A stretch of 64,000 nucleotides of DNA from Clostridium aestuarii (GCF_026735135.1 NZ_JAPQER010000002.1:682001-746000); one strand, 5' to 3'. Positions 46,589 to 56,252 are shown, counted from the first letter of the stretch. The notes: generated from the letters alone by a model not told the origin. Translations and numbers: made by a program.

Positions 46589-48019
46589 CTACCTTTCTAA
46601 ATAATCCTTTGAATTTTCAATTGGAGCCGATATTGGATATTCTCCATTAAAACAACCAAGACAAAATCCTTTGTTTCCTTTTAACACATTTAAAAGTCCA
46701 TCTATACTTAGATATCCAAGAGTATCTGAACCTATTAATTCATTTATTTCCTTAACTTCCATTTGAGATCCAATTAATTCTTTTCTATATGGCGTATCAA
46801 TTCCAAAGTAGCATGGATATTTTACAACTGGAGATGATACTCTAAAATGAACTTCCTTCGCACCTGCTTTTTTTAGGATTTCAACTAATCTTCTGCTAGT
46901 TGTACCCCTTACAATTGAATCATCTACAAGTACAACCCTTTTACCTTCTACATTTATCTTTAAAGCATTAAGTTTTACTGAAACTGCTTTTTCCCTCATT
47001 TTTTGTGAAGGAGATATAAAAGTTCTTCCTACATATTTGTTTTTTATAAGACCTATTCCATAAGGAATTCCTGAAGCTTTTGCATATCCAACTGCTGCCG
47101 GTATTCCTGAGTCCGGAACCCCTACAACTATATCAGCTTCTACTGGTGCCTCTTTATAAAGCTGTTCTCCAGCTAATACTCTTGAACTATAAACATTAAT
47201 CCCATCTATAACACTATCAGGTCTTGCAAAATAAATATATTCAAATGCACAAGTCATACACTTAGTTCTTTCTGCAAATTGTATTGATTTAAGTCCATTA
47301 GCATCTACAATCACAATTTCTCCTGGTTTAACATCTCTAACGAATTCAGCTCCTACTGCATCTAACGCACAGCTTTCAGAACATAAAATATAATCTTCTC
47401 CAATTTTCCCAATACACATAGGTCTTATACCATTCGGATCTCTAACTCCTATTAATTTATCATTTGTTAATATAACTATTGCATAAGAACCCTTAACCGC
47501 TTGAATAGCATCAACCACAGCCGATTCTATACCTTTTTTAGCTTTTCTTGCTATTAAATTTAGTATAACTTCTGAATCAATTGATGTTTGAAATAAAACC
47601 CCTGCGTCCTCTAAAAGTTCCCTTATTACACCTGCATTAACAAGATTTCCATTATGTGCTATAGAAATATCTCCAAGTTTGAATTTACTTGAAATAGGCT
47701 GAGCATTGGAAGCTTTACTATCACCTGTAGTAGAATATCTAACATGCCCTATAGCTGCCTCCCCTTTCATTTCTTGTAGTATATCTTCATTAAAAACATC
47801 TGATACTAATCCCATATCTTTATAGCAATTATGATTTCTACCATCTGAAACAACTATACCTGCACTTTCCTGACCTCTATGCTGTAGAGCATATAATCCA
47901 TAGTAAGTTAATGCAGCTACATCCAACTTAGACTTGGAATATATTCCAAACACTCCACATTCTTCTTTAAACTTATCACATTCAATTTCTTTTTCCAATA
48001 TCACAGCATCATTATTCAT
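46589..48019 (-). CDS. purF: Amidophosphoribosyltransferase
   Basis: A 476-residue enzyme making phosphoribosylamine from PRPP and glutamine, the committed step. The nucleophile Cys21 in EECGVFGIYS follows a propeptide of 20 residues, as in the Bacillus type that is processed. Cysteines in KCMTCAFEY, KYPCYFG and GFCLGC fit its [4Fe-4S] cluster. The PRPP loop is VVLVDDSIVRGTTSRRL. The oxygen-labile cluster fits an anaerobe. Confidence 0.96.
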   Translation of the reverse strand: MNNDAVILEKEIECDKFKEECGVFGIYSKSKLDVAALTYYGLYALQHRGQESAGIVVSDGRNHNCYKDMGLVSDVFNEDILQEMKGEAAIGHVRYSTTGDSKASNAQPISSKFKLGDISIAHNGNLVNAGVIRELLEDAGVLFQTSIDSEVILNLIARKAKKGIESAVVDAIQAVKGSYAIVILTNDKLIGVRDPNGIRPMCIGKIGEDYILCSESCALDAVGAEFVRDVKPGEIVIVDANGLKSIQFAERTKCMTCAFEYIYFARPDSVIDGINVYSSRVLAGEQLYKEAPVEADIVVGVPDSGIPAAVGYAKASGIPYGIGLIKNKYVGRTFISPSQKMREKAVSVKLNALKINVEGKRVVLVDDSIVRGTTSRRLVEILKKAGAKEVHFRVSSPVVKYPCYFGIDTPYRKELIGSQMEVKEINELIGSDTLGYLSIDGLLNVLKGNKGFCLGCFNGEYPISAPIENSKDYLER

Positions 48020-48039
48020 AGATTTTATCCCTCAACTTC

Positions 48040-48762
48040 CTAATTATCAATTGTCAATTGAGCATTATCAATTCTTTTAAGTATTTCAACATACGCTTCT
48101 TCTACGTCTCCCAAATCTCTTCTGAATCTATCCTTATCCAATTTTTCATTTGTAACAGCATCCCAAAATCTACATGTATCTGGTGATATTTCGTCAGCTA
48201 AGATTACTTCACCATTAAATCTTCCAAATTCTATTTTAAAATCTATAAGCTTTATATTCTGTTTTATAAAGAATTTTTTTAATATTTCGTTTATTTTTGC
48301 TGTAACATCATATATATTTTTTAATTCTTCAAAAGTTGTAATTCCAAGTGCAACAGCATGATAATCATTTATTAGTGGATCTCCTAGTTCATCGTTCTTA
48401 TATGATATTTCAAAAACTGGTGTTTTTAATTCCATTCCTTCTTCAATTCCAAGTCTTTTTGCCATACTTCCTGCTGCAGTATTTCTAACTATAACTTCAA
48501 GTGGAACTATTTCAACCTTCTTACAAAGCTGCTCTCTTTCATTTAGTTTCTTCTCAAAATGAGTTTTTATGCCATGCTCATGAAGAAGCTCAAATATCAT
48601 TGATGTAATACTATTATTTAAAATTCCTTTATTACTTATTTGTGATTTTTTAACGCCATTAAAAGCAGTTGCATCATCCTTATAATAAATTATTACATGA
48701 CTTTCATCGTCACCTTCATATACTTTTTTTGCTTTTCCTTCATATAACATATTTCTATCCAT
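48040..48762 (-). CDS. purC: SAICAR synthase
   Basis: A 240-residue enzyme joining CAIR and aspartate. It begins [19 protein letters not shown] and has [17 protein letters not shown] and [15 protein letters not shown]. The last ten codons encode NAQLTIDN, derived from a dispersed repeat (48041-48078) rather than from the family's usual end, which would be near EILKRI. Its ATG overlaps the purE stop by one base. Confidence 0.95.
   Translation of the reverse strand: MDRNMLYEGKAKKVYEGDDESHVIIYYKDDATAFNGVKKSQISNKGILNNSITSMIFELLHEHGIKTHFEKKLNEREQLCKKVEIVPLEVIVRNTAAGSMAKRLGIEEGMELKTPVFEISYKNDELGDPLINDYHAVALGITTFEELKNIYDVTAKINEILKKFFIKQNIKLIDFKIEFGRFNGEVILADEISPDTCRFWDAVTNEKLDKDRFRRDLGDVEEAYVEILKRIDNAQLTIDN
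48041..48078 (-). repeat. Dispersed repeat forming the end of purC
   Basis: Minus strand AAAAGAATTGATAATGC then TCAATTGACAATTGATAATTA. AAGAATTGATAAT is shared with 38277-38289, and the tandem (A/C)AATTGA units are typical of clostridial intergenic repeats. It supplies the last ten codons and the stop of purC. Confidence 0.5.
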
Positions 48763-49241
48763 TATATTTCAACCCCCTCAGAATTTTCATTTATAAATTT
48801 TTCTTTCATATCGCTTCTATATTTTATTAAACATTCTTTCAATTCTGGATATTTTAAAGATAAAATTTGAATCGCTAACATCCCTGCATTAAAACTATTA
48901 TTTATACCTACTACTGCTACTGGAATTGGCTTTGGCATTTGCACCATTGATAAAAGCGAGTCATATCCGTCTAATGCTGCGTTGATTGGTACCCCTATAA
49001 CAGGTAAAATTGTTTGAGATGCGATGACTCCTGGAAGATGCGCTGCAAGTCCTGCACCAGCTATTATACATTCATAGCCTTCATTTTCTACATTATCTAT
49101 AACTTCCGATAGTTTTTCAGGTACTCTATGAGCTGATAATACAAAAGCTTTATATTCAATATTAAATTCCTTTAATATATCAGCTGCACCCTTCATTTTG
49201 CTAATATCTGATTTACTTCCAAAGATAATTGCTACCTTCAT
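48762..49241 (-). CDS. purE: N5-carboxyaminoimidazole ribonucleotide mutase
   Basis: A 159-residue class I PurE with the family's opening [19 protein letters not shown], the SAHR motif in [11 protein letters not shown] and the [14 protein letters not shown] loop. It heads the operon purE-C-F-M-N-H-D-L. AGGAGG precedes the ATG. No purK is seen, so either carbon dioxide is used directly (class II mode) or PurK is elsewhere; the residues seen do not decide this. Confidence 0.95.
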   Translation of the reverse strand: MKVAIIFGSKSDISKMKGAADILKEFNIEYKAFVLSAHRVPEKLSEVIDNVENEGYECIIAGAGLAAHLPGVIASQTILPVIGVPINAALDGYDSLLSMVQMPKPIPVAVVGINNSFNAGMLAIQILSLKYPELKECLIKYRSDMKEKFINENSEGVEI

Positions 49242-49276
49242 TAGTAGACCTCCTTATACGAATATCTTATGAGATA

Positions 49277-49305
49277 ATAGTATCACTGGATATACAGCAA
49301 GTCAA
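49277..49305 (-). promoter_or_regulatory. Promoter of the purine operon
   Basis: Minus-strand TTGACT (49300-49305) and TACTAT (49277-49282) with a 17-base spacer, start near 49270, about 29 bases before purE. Two facing CGAAT motifs, TATACGAAT (49255-49263) and ATTCGTATA (49333-49341), flank it and might be PurR-type boxes or pair in RNA. Confidence 0.6.
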
Positions 49306-49360
49306 TACATTATTGTGTTTTTTTTAAAAAACATTCGTATATATTATTATTATAAAACGC

Positions 49361-49406
49361 AAAAACACACTATCGTTCGTGCTAAAACGAACAATAGTGT
49401 GTTTTT
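49361..49406 (-). terminator. Terminator of the AGCS symporter gene
   Basis: Thirteen-base arms AAAAACACACTAT and ATAGTGTGTTTTT with inner CGTTCGT/ACGAAC pairing, followed by GCGTTTTATAA on the minus strand. It insulates the purine operon promoter from the symporter transcript. Confidence 0.8.
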
Positions 49407-49424
49407 ATATTAGTGATTATTCTC

Positions 49425-50807
49425 TTATCCTTTAATTGATTCAACTCTTCCTATTTTTTCTTCCTCTAAAATCTTAAAATATTTTCTAGTTTCAGCCACT
49501 ACAACTCCACTTAATCCAAGTAATGCAATTAAGTTTGGTATTGCCATTAACCCATTTACTATATCTGCAATAACCCAAATTAATTCGAGTTTTAAGAATG
49601 AACCTGATGCAACTAGTATTATATAAATAACCTTATATGGTTTTATTCCTTTAATTCCAAATAAGTATTCCGTACATCTTTCACCATAATAATTCCATCC
49701 AAGTATAGTTGTAAATGCAAAGAATATAAGTCCTATTGTTACAATCATTTGACCTATCATTGGAATTGATAAACCACCCTTAAACGCTGCACTTGTCATA
49801 TTTGCACCTTCAAGATTTGAATTCCAAGCTCCTGTTAATATCAACACAAGACCTGTCATAGTACAAACTACTATAGTATCAAAGAAAGTACCTGTCATTG
49901 ATATAAGTCCTTGACGAACACATGATTTTGTCTTTGCCGCAGCTGCTGCAATTGGTGCACTACCAAGACCTGATTCATTTGAGAAAACACCTCTTGCTAC
50001 ACCACTTTGAATTGCTTTCATAACTGTAGCACCCAGAAATCCACCTGCTGCTGCTGTAGGGGTAAATGCACTTTTAATTACTAACATAATTGTTTGTGGA
50101 ATCAAACTAGCATTAGCTACTAAAATCATAATTGAACCTACGACATAAAACACAGCCATAAACGGTACTGTACGTTCCGCAACACCAGCTATACTCTTTA
50201 TTCCTCCAATAGTTACAAGACTTACTAATACTGTTAATATTACTGCTGTAGCTACTATTGGCATATTGAAAGAATCTTTAGCTACCTCTTTTATTGCATT
50301 TACCTGAGCAAAAGTACCAATTCCAAAGAATGCAACTCCTATACCAAAAACAGCAAACATCTTTGCAAGCCATTTGTTTCCTAGACCTTTTTCTATATAA
50401 TACATTGGTCCTCCTGACATTTGGCCATTTTTATCTACTGTTCTATATTTTACTGCAAGTAATCCTTCTGAATACTTTGTAGCCATTCCAAAAAATGCAG
50501 CTATCCACATCCAGAATAAAGCACCTGGTCCTCCAGCTTTTATAGCTGTAGCTACACCAACAATATTACCTGTACCTATAGTTGCTGACAATGCAGTACA
50601 AAGTGCAGCAAAACTTGACACATCACCTTCTGCTTCAGCTTCATGATCCTTTGAAAACAAATATTTTAATGCTAATGGTAATTTAAAGATTTGTAAAAGT
50701 CCTAATCTTAAAGTCAGATAAATACCTGTACCTACTAGTAAGATTAGTAGTGGTGGTCCCCACACCACGTTATCGATGCTTTTGAATAGTGTTAATAGAT
50801 TTGACAT
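49425..50807 (-). CDS. Sodium:alanine/glycine symporter (AGCS family)
   Basis: A 460-residue transporter with about ten to eleven membrane segments. It has the family blocks GVGTGIYLTLRLG-type start (LILLVGTGIYLTLRLGLLQ), ALSATIGTGNIVGVATAI, GGPGALFWMWIAAFFGMATKY and ESGLGSAPIAAAAAKT. It takes up alanine or glycine with sodium. The tandem glycine riboswitch in the leader argues for glycine. AGGAGG lies nine bases before the ATG. Confidence 0.94.
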   Translation of the reverse strand: MSNLLTLFKSIDNVVWGPPLLILLVGTGIYLTLRLGLLQIFKLPLALKYLFSKDHEAEAEGDVSSFAALCTALSATIGTGNIVGVATAIKAGGPGALFWMWIAAFFGMATKYSEGLLAVKYRTVDKNGQMSGGPMYYIEKGLGNKWLAKMFAVFGIGVAFFGIGTFAQVNAIKEVAKDSFNMPIVATAVILTVLVSLVTIGGIKSIAGVAERTVPFMAVFYVVGSIMILVANASLIPQTIMLVIKSAFTPTAAAGGFLGATVMKAIQSGVARGVFSNESGLGSAPIAAAAAKTKSCVRQGLISMTGTFFDTIVVCTMTGLVLILTGAWNSNLEGANMTSAAFKGGLSIPMIGQMIVTIGLIFFAFTTILGWNYYGERCTEYLFGIKGIKPYKVIYIILVASGSFLKLELIWVIADIVNGLMAIPNLIALLGLSGVVVAETRKYFKILEEEKIGRVESIKG

Positions 50808-50882
50808 GTTATCATCCTCCTATTGATTTAATGTAATTACTAACTCGGACAGGAGGAGGATAGAATTATTGTGTGAATAACT

Positions 50883-51070
50883 CAATCCTCTGTCCTTTTA
50901 CCTGAGAGTTTCGGCAGAATTTTATATTCTGCTTTGCTCCTTCGGTGCCTGCAAAACGCAGATCTCTCCAGAGGCTCGTCCGATAACGGTCTTTTGCTAC
51001 CACTATAGCTACCTGAAAGATTAACCCCTTCGGTGGATGGAAAACCATCTCTCTCCCGCTACCTTCATCC
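50883..51070 (-). promoter_or_regulatory. Tandem glycine riboswitch
   Basis: The minus strand shows two aptamers. The first has GCGGGAGAGAG, CCACCGAAGGGG and CTTTCAGGTA (51070 to about 51009). The second has GGAGAGATCTGCG, GCACCGAAGGAGC and CTCTCAGGTAAAAGGACAG (about 50976 to 50883). Order and linker match known two-aptamer glycine switches. A further stem may form between GGACAG (50894-50899) and CTGTCC (50849-50854) ahead of the symporter. Confidence 0.95.
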
Positions 51071-51113
51071 GAACTTCTTAATATCATATTTTGTTTTTAA
51101 TAAATTAAGTAAC

Positions 51114-51142
51114 ATTATAATAAATTATGTATAATATTACAA
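51114..51142 (-). promoter_or_regulatory. Promoter of the glycine riboswitch transcript
   Basis: Minus-strand TTGTAA (51137-51142) and TATAAT (51114-51119) with 17 bases between, start near 51107, about 35 bases before the first aptamer. Confidence 0.55.
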
Positions 51143-51162
51143 TAGTTTTTTGTAAATTATTT

Positions 51163-51456
51163 TTATTTTTTTATATATCTTCTTTTTCCAATCGATCCAA
51201 TAACCATAGCCGCAATTACTATATATATCAATATGCTACTATATTTTTCATAGCCTTCAACAAGACCTGATGCACCAAAAAGCGCTATAAACACTCCCAT
51301 TACAATGCTATAAATTCTTTCCCATTTTACTAGCCCTTCAACATCTTTTACTTCCCCAGAACGATATTTATTTCTTACAACTTTCTCCATTTGTGTTGAT
51401 AAAAGTATCTGTATTCCACCTAAAACTATTAATAAAATCTGAAATGCTTTTCCCAT
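51163..51456 (-). CDS. Small hypothetical membrane protein
   Basis: A 97-residue protein with three predicted membrane segments (about residues 4-22, 47-66 and 72-88) and a charged loop MEKVVRNKYRSGEVKDVEG. The family was not recognised. GGAGAG precedes the ATG. It stands alone upstream of the glycine switch. Confidence 0.6.
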   Translation of the reverse strand: MGKAFQILLIVLGGIQILLSTQMEKVVRNKYRSGEVKDVEGLVKWERIYSIVMGVFIALFGASGLVEGYEKYSSILIYIVIAAMVIGSIGKRRYIKK

Positions 51457-51576
51457 TAGTATCTCTCCTTTTTTAATTTGTCTCTACATAGCTATTATAA
51501 AGATTTTTTTATATTTTTCAAATCCATAATATAACAATACATTTTTTGTTATTTATTTCAATTGTAATCTTTTGCA

Positions 51577-52017
51577 TTATCTTGTATAGTCATTTATTAT
51601 TATATATTTATTACACTCTTTTATTACATTGACCATCTTATCCAAATCACATGAAGAAAAAAAATCAACACAAATATTACACAATAAATGTCTTCTATAA
51701 TTTCTTAAAATCATATATTTCCCTCTACATTCAAAGTTATCCACATACTTTATATCAATATTGAATATATCATCTATATTTATAAGTTTTTTATCAGATT
51801 TATCATATATACATATGTAATTATCTTGTATTATTACTTTTAACTCTAAAATATTTTTCACTATAAAAAAAGTTACGATAAAAATTAATGAACAAAAAAA
51901 CACACTTAAATTCATCATAAATTTTATATTAATAAAAATTAACAATGCTATTATTGATGCAGAAAAACTTATAAATATACTTGATAAATAAATTTGACTA
52001 TTACACTTAAAAACCAA
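51577..52017 (-). CDS. Hypothetical membrane protein with PH-like C-terminus
   Basis: A 146-residue protein with two N-terminal membrane segments (about residues 9-30 and 36-58) and a C-terminal region of alternating strands (LKVIIQDNYICIYDKSDKKL, INIDDIFNIDIKY) similar to bacterial PH-like domains. Not assigned to a family. GAGAGGAGT lies just before the start codon. No partner gene is evident. Confidence 0.55.
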   Translation of the reverse strand: MVFKCNSQIYLSSIFISFSASIIALLIFINIKFMMNLSVFFCSLIFIVTFFIVKNILELKVIIQDNYICIYDKSDKKLINIDDIFNIDIKYVDNFECRGKYMILRNYRRHLLCNICVDFFSSCDLDKMVNVIKECNKYIIINDYTR

Positions 52018-52283
52018 AAACTATACTCCTCTCACAAAATTTAATTGACTATAATTTTAATACGCCATTCGCAAAAACTCTAATTTCCCATTTAAAATTC
52101 TAACTATGTAAAATCCTATAATACGTAAATTTCAATTCAATATTATCAATATATATTTTATATTTATATTGCATTATTATACAATTAATATAATAATATT
52201 TCTAACATGAATTATTATTTTCAAGTAATATATTTATATCAAAAATAGAGCTTGTTAAGTTCCAAAATTCTTAACCATTATGA
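52018..52283. other. AT-rich intergenic region
   Basis: Together with the promoter at 52284 it spans about 325 bases between divergent genes. No gene, repeat or structured RNA was recognised. Confidence 0.45.
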
Positions 52284-52311
52284 TTGATTTTGAATAAAAT
52301 AAAGTTATAAA
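52284..52311 (+). promoter_or_regulatory. Possible promoter of the superoxide dismutase gene
   Basis: TTGATT (52284-52289) and TATAAA (52306-52311) with a 16-base spacer, 31 bases before the start codon; AGGAGG follows at 52331-52336. Confidence 0.45.
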
Positions 52312-52342
52312 ACTTATTAAGTATATTCTCAGGAGGTTTAAT

Positions 52343-52990
52343 ATGTTTTCAGCACCAATTACACTTGGCAAACATCAATTGCCACCATTACCTTATCCTT
52401 ATAATGCACTTGAGCCAATAATCAGCTCAACAACTTTAAAATACCATCATGATAAACATCATAAATCATATGTAAACAACTTAAATAAGTCAGAACTTGA
52501 ATTAGTTAAAGCACGTAAAAATAACGATTTTGAACTTATAAAATTTTTAGAAAGAGAATTAGCTTTTAATGGCTCCGGACACATACTTCACAGCATTTAC
52601 TGGTCTATAATGGCTCCAATTGGCTGCTGCGGACAACCTAAATTTTATACAATGCAACAAATTAGTAATTCTTTTGGAAATTTTGAAGCTTTTAAAGAAC
52701 AATTAATTAAAGCTGCAATAAAAGTGGAAGCTTCTGGTTGGGGTATTTTATCATGGAACCCTACATGGAGACGATTAGAAATTTTAACTGCTGAGAAGCA
52801 CCAAAATCTTACGGAATGGGGCAGTATTCCTATACTCGTTGTGGATATATGGGAACATGCATATTATCTTGATTATCAGTATAAGCGCAGCGAATATGTA
52901 AACAAATGGTGGAAACTTATAAACTGGTATGCAGTAGAAAAAAGATTGTTGTTAGCTATAGACGGTAAACTTCCAATCACATTATTTTAA
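52343..52990 (+). CDS. Superoxide dismutase, Mn/Fe type
   Basis: A 215-residue enzyme. The metal ligands are His35 (YHHDKHH), His83 (GHILHSIYW), Asp168 and His172 (VVDIWEHAYY). Gly rather than Gln in the SGHILHS block and Gln in EKHQN point to the manganese or cambialistic form. It has a slightly long N-terminus and no signal peptide. In anaerobic spore formers such proteins occur in the spore coat as well as the cytosol; which applies here is unknown. Confidence 0.88.
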   Translation: MFSAPITLGKHQLPPLPYPYNALEPIISSTTLKYHHDKHHKSYVNNLNKSELELVKARKNNDFELIKFLERELAFNGSGHILHSIYWSIMAPIGCCGQPKFYTMQQISNSFGNFEAFKEQLIKAAIKVEASGWGILSWNPTWRRLEILTAEKHQNLTEWGSIPILVVDIWEHAYYLDYQYKRSEYVNKWWKLINWYAVEKRLLLAIDGKLPITLF

Positions 52991-53003
52991 TTAAAATTTT
53001 TAA

Positions 53004-53043
53004 GAATAAAACTTCTTAAATTCTTAAATAAGAAGTTTTATTC
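53004..53043. terminator. Terminator after the superoxide dismutase gene
   Basis: Fifteen-base arms GAATAAAACTTCTTA and TAAGAAGTTTTATTC with a ten-base loop. The A- and T-rich flanks let it serve both convergent genes. Confidence 0.75.
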
Positions 53044-53052
53044 CTATATAAG

Positions 53053-53271
53053 TTATTTTATTAAATCTAATCCACTCAAAATACCTTGCTGCTTAGCTTG
53101 TGTTAAAATATTATTATATACCTCTTTCACCTCTTCTGGTGATGTCATTCCTATTCTAGATTCTTCATTTGTGTTTTCTTCAAAATACATCTTTGCTTGT
53201 CTGTTATCACTTAATAAAGCTTTCAATACCTCTAATAATTCACCATCTTGTATTTTTATATTTATTTCCAT
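53053..53271 (-). CDS. Hypothetical 72-residue protein
   Basis: An acidic, probably helical protein (MEINIKIQDGELLEVLKALL ... EEVKEVYNNILTQAKQQG). No membrane segment or cysteine. AGAGGTG lies eight bases before the ATG, which supports translation. Family not recognised; it shares a terminator region with the superoxide dismutase gene. Confidence 0.6.
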   Translation of the reverse strand: MEINIKIQDGELLEVLKALLSDNRQAKMYFEENTNEESRIGMTSPEEVKEVYNNILTQAKQQGILSGLDLIK

Positions 53272-53396
53272 AAATAATCACCTCTTACATTTAAAATACA
53301 ACATAAAATTTAAAATTCCTTTTTAATTTAATACTTTAAATTAAATAAAAGCTTTTATATTATATAGATATTAATATAAAATTCTTTATGTTACCT

Positions 53397-55415
53397 TTAT
53401 TCTTTTTCAGTTTTTTGAAATTTAACAATCAATTTAAACAAATCCCCATCTATATTAATTATCAACTCTCCATTTTGAAGTTCTATAAAACTTTTAGCTA
53501 TTGCAAGACCAAGTCCTGATCCTTCTGTATTTCTAGACTTATCACCTCTTGTAAAACGCTCTGTAATCTCCTCTGCATCAAAATTCATTTCATAATTTGA
53601 AATATTTTTAAATGTAAAGCTTACTTCTTTTTCATTTTCTAAAATATCTATGTATACTCTTGAGTTAGGCATAGAGTATTTTAATATATTACACATAATA
53701 TTTTCAAAAATTCTATAAGTCTTCTTACCATCTAATTCACAAATAATTTTATTTTCTGGAAGCTTCATCTTCATTTGAAGTGTGCTTTCATTGATTTTTT
53801 CTTCTAATTCTCCTAGTGTTTGTCTGAATAAAGCAATTACATCTATTTTTTCTAAATTAAATTCTATATTACCACTACTAGCCTTACTTGCCTCAAACAA
53901 ATCCTTTATCAATTCGCTTAACCTTTTAGATTTCCTATCAATAATATCTATATATTCTTTTTTGGTTTCATTTGTAATATCTTGTTTTTTTAATAAATCA
54001 ATATAAGTAATAATAGATGTAAGTGGAGTTTTAAGATCATGTGATACATTTGAAATCAAATCTGTTTTCATTTTCTGACTTTTTACTGCTTTGTCAACTG
54101 CCACTTTAAATCCATCTTTGATATTGTTTAGATTTTTACATATTGGACTAAATATCCCCATATTTTCGTTAATAGTAATATCAACATCACCATCTGCTAG
54201 CTTCATACTAATGTCATTTAACTCTTTTACATTAACAATAATCTTTAACAAATATTTAAATAAAAATATAGTATAAACAATCGCTAAAATCACTCCAAAA
54301 GCTCCAAATAATGCAACAACCCATAATATGATTAAATTAATCCCTAATATTTTAACCATTTCTTTATAAACATCCTTTGTTACATCTATACTTAATATTT
54401 TTTTAAAGATTGTTTTTATTTTTCTAAAAATACAAGAACATATTCTAAATAAAGCACTATTTTGAATAAAACCTTTTTTAAATCCTGTATGATAAATATA
54501 TTTAATATAAATAATACTTAAATAAACAAGTAAATATAATACAAAGGTTGTTAAAATTCCTATAATATAAAAATACATATTAGCATCACAAATAATATTT
54601 ATAATGTTAAACTCTGAATAAACTCTATAACTAAGTTCATTTAGAACTGTAAATAAAACACTAATAGCTGCAATCCATGTAATTCCCTTGAGTTCTAAAA
54701 ACATTTTATTAAAAAGCCTGCAAATAGATATTTTGCTTTGTACAGAATAAGGTATAGAAAAAGCTATTATAGTTAGGATAAGCAAACTTAAAGCTCCTAT
54801 TACTAAAATCAATACGCAACATGACGTAATATTAAAATCTTTTATTTTATAGGTAAACATATCATTATAAGGAGATAAATCCATTGGAATAATATATGTA
54901 ATATCTAGATTGGCATAATCTGCTTTGTATTCATCACTTATTTCTAACCTTCGTATAAATTCAGATTTATTAAATTTATATTTTGATAAACTATCTACTT
55001 TAGCATTACCTTTTTCATCAGTTTGTATATGTGCATAAAACCGACTTTTATTGATTATCTCTTGCAATTTACTTTCTTCATCATCTGGTATATTGGTTAC
55101 TTTAATAGTTTTATCCTTATTGGTAATGTAATATTTAATGCTTTTTAAGTCTTCATATCCAGTATTATCCCAACTATCCTCTTGAATTTTTGATTTTTTT
55201 AAGTAATCAGTTAATCCTCTTAATGTAAAAATAAAGTTATCACTTTCTATATAAGCTTTTGTGCTTTTTTCCGTATTAATCACAAGATTTTTGATAGGTG
55301 CATAACTTCCTACTGAAATCACTGAAAATATGAATATCATAAGTACAGTCATAAAAGCTGATGACATAATTTTATTTTTATCATCCTTTATATTATTTTT
55401 CAAATTTGTATCCAA
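53397..55415 (-). CDS. Large membrane sensor histidine kinase
   Basis: A 672-residue kinase. After a membrane segment (about residues 17-37) comes an extracytoplasmic region of about 155 residues, then four or five more membrane segments (roughly 196-390), a HAMP-like stretch, the phosphorylated histidine in SNVSHDLKTPLTSI and an ATPase domain with GSGLGLAIAKSF. The TTG at 55415 lies in the last codons of the response regulator with GGGG close by; an ATG near residue 17 is the alternative. Stimulus unknown; no transporter is adjacent. Confidence 0.88.
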   Translation of the reverse strand: MDTNLKNNIKDDKNKIMSSAFMTVLMIFIFSVISVGSYAPIKNLVINTEKSTKAYIESDNFIFTLRGLTDYLKKSKIQEDSWDNTGYEDLKSIKYYITNKDKTIKVTNIPDDEESKLQEIINKSRFYAHIQTDEKGNAKVDSLSKYKFNKSEFIRRLEISDEYKADYANLDITYIIPMDLSPYNDMFTYKIKDFNITSCCVLILVIGALSLLILTIIAFSIPYSVQSKISICRLFNKMFLELKGITWIAAISVLFTVLNELSYRVYSEFNIINIICDANMYFYIIGILTTFVLYLLVYLSIIYIKYIYHTGFKKGFIQNSALFRICSCIFRKIKTIFKKILSIDVTKDVYKEMVKILGINLIILWVVALFGAFGVILAIVYTIFLFKYLLKIIVNVKELNDISMKLADGDVDITINENMGIFSPICKNLNNIKDGFKVAVDKAVKSQKMKTDLISNVSHDLKTPLTSIITYIDLLKKQDITNETKKEYIDIIDRKSKRLSELIKDLFEASKASSGNIEFNLEKIDVIALFRQTLGELEEKINESTLQMKMKLPENKIICELDGKKTYRIFENIMCNILKYSMPNSRVYIDILENEKEVSFTFKNISNYEMNFDAEEITERFTRGDKSRNTEGSGLGLAIAKSFIELQNGELIINIDGDLFKLIVKFQKTEKE

Positions 55416-56079
55416 TTCCCCACACCACCTTTAAATATTTTGGTTCTTTAGGATTAATTTCAATTTTTTCTCTAATCCTTCTTATATGTACTGTAACTGT
55501 ATCTGGGTTATATGCTGGTTCTTTCCATACCATTTCATATATTTCCTCTATAGAAAATACCCTATTGGAATGGCTCATAAGTAAATAAAGAATTTTATAT
55601 TCAAGAGGTGTTAATTTTACTGATTCACCATCTACTAAAACTTCTTTACTTTCATCATTTAATTCAATCCCATCTATTCTTATGACATTTTCTTTTTGTG
55701 TTACAGTATTTGAATAGCTTGTATACCTTCTAAGATTAGAATTAATTCTTGCTAACAATTCCATTGGATTAAAAGGTTTTGTAACATAATCATCTGCACC
55801 AATATTAAGTCCCCATATTTTATCCATATCCTCTGACTTTGCAGAAAGCATAATGATAGGAACTGTACTTTTTTCTCTTATTTTAATGGTAGCACTTGTA
55901 CCATCTAGCCTTGGCATCATAATATCCATTATGATTAGATGAATTTCTTCTTTTTCAAAAATTTCTAATGCTTGTTTTCCATCATATGCCTTAAAGACAT
56001 TATAATTTTGGTTTTTCAAATAAACTTCTATAGCATCTGTTATTTCTTTTTCATCATCAACAACTAATATATTATACAT
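55393..56079 (-). CDS. OmpR/VanR-type response regulator
   Basis: A 228-residue protein with a receiver domain (VVDDEKE, phosphoacceptor in IIMDIMMPRLDG, MLSAKSE, YVTKPFNP) and a winged-helix effector (about 130-228, ending VVWGIGYKFEK). The final codons overlap the kinase gene by 23 bases, so they are made together. The target genes cannot be read from context. Confidence 0.93.
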   Translation of the reverse strand: MYNILVVDDEKEITDAIEVYLKNQNYNVFKAYDGKQALEIFEKEEIHLIIMDIMMPRLDGTSATIKIREKSTVPIIMLSAKSEDMDKIWGLNIGADDYVTKPFNPMELLARINSNLRRYTSYSNTVTQKENVIRIDGIELNDESKEVLVDGESVKLTPLEYKILYLLMSHSNRVFSIEEIYEMVWKEPAYNPDTVTVHIRRIREKIEINPKEPKYLKVVWGIGYKFEK

Positions 56080-56252
56080 ATGTATATTTCACTCCTTAAT
56101 GTTCTGAGATATCTCTTACACTATATTAGCATATATTATTTAATTTTTTACTGCTATAATTCTTACAAATTTCTTAAGAAAACTAAAATACTAATACTTT
56201 ATATTTTTCATTTCATTTTCTCTTATATTTAAACCTTAAATTTATTAGATTT

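Noticed and set aside
50866..51087. A 73-codon open frame in front of the symporter
   Set aside because: It lies wholly in the tandem glycine riboswitch, whose conserved aptamer bases explain the sequence better than coding.
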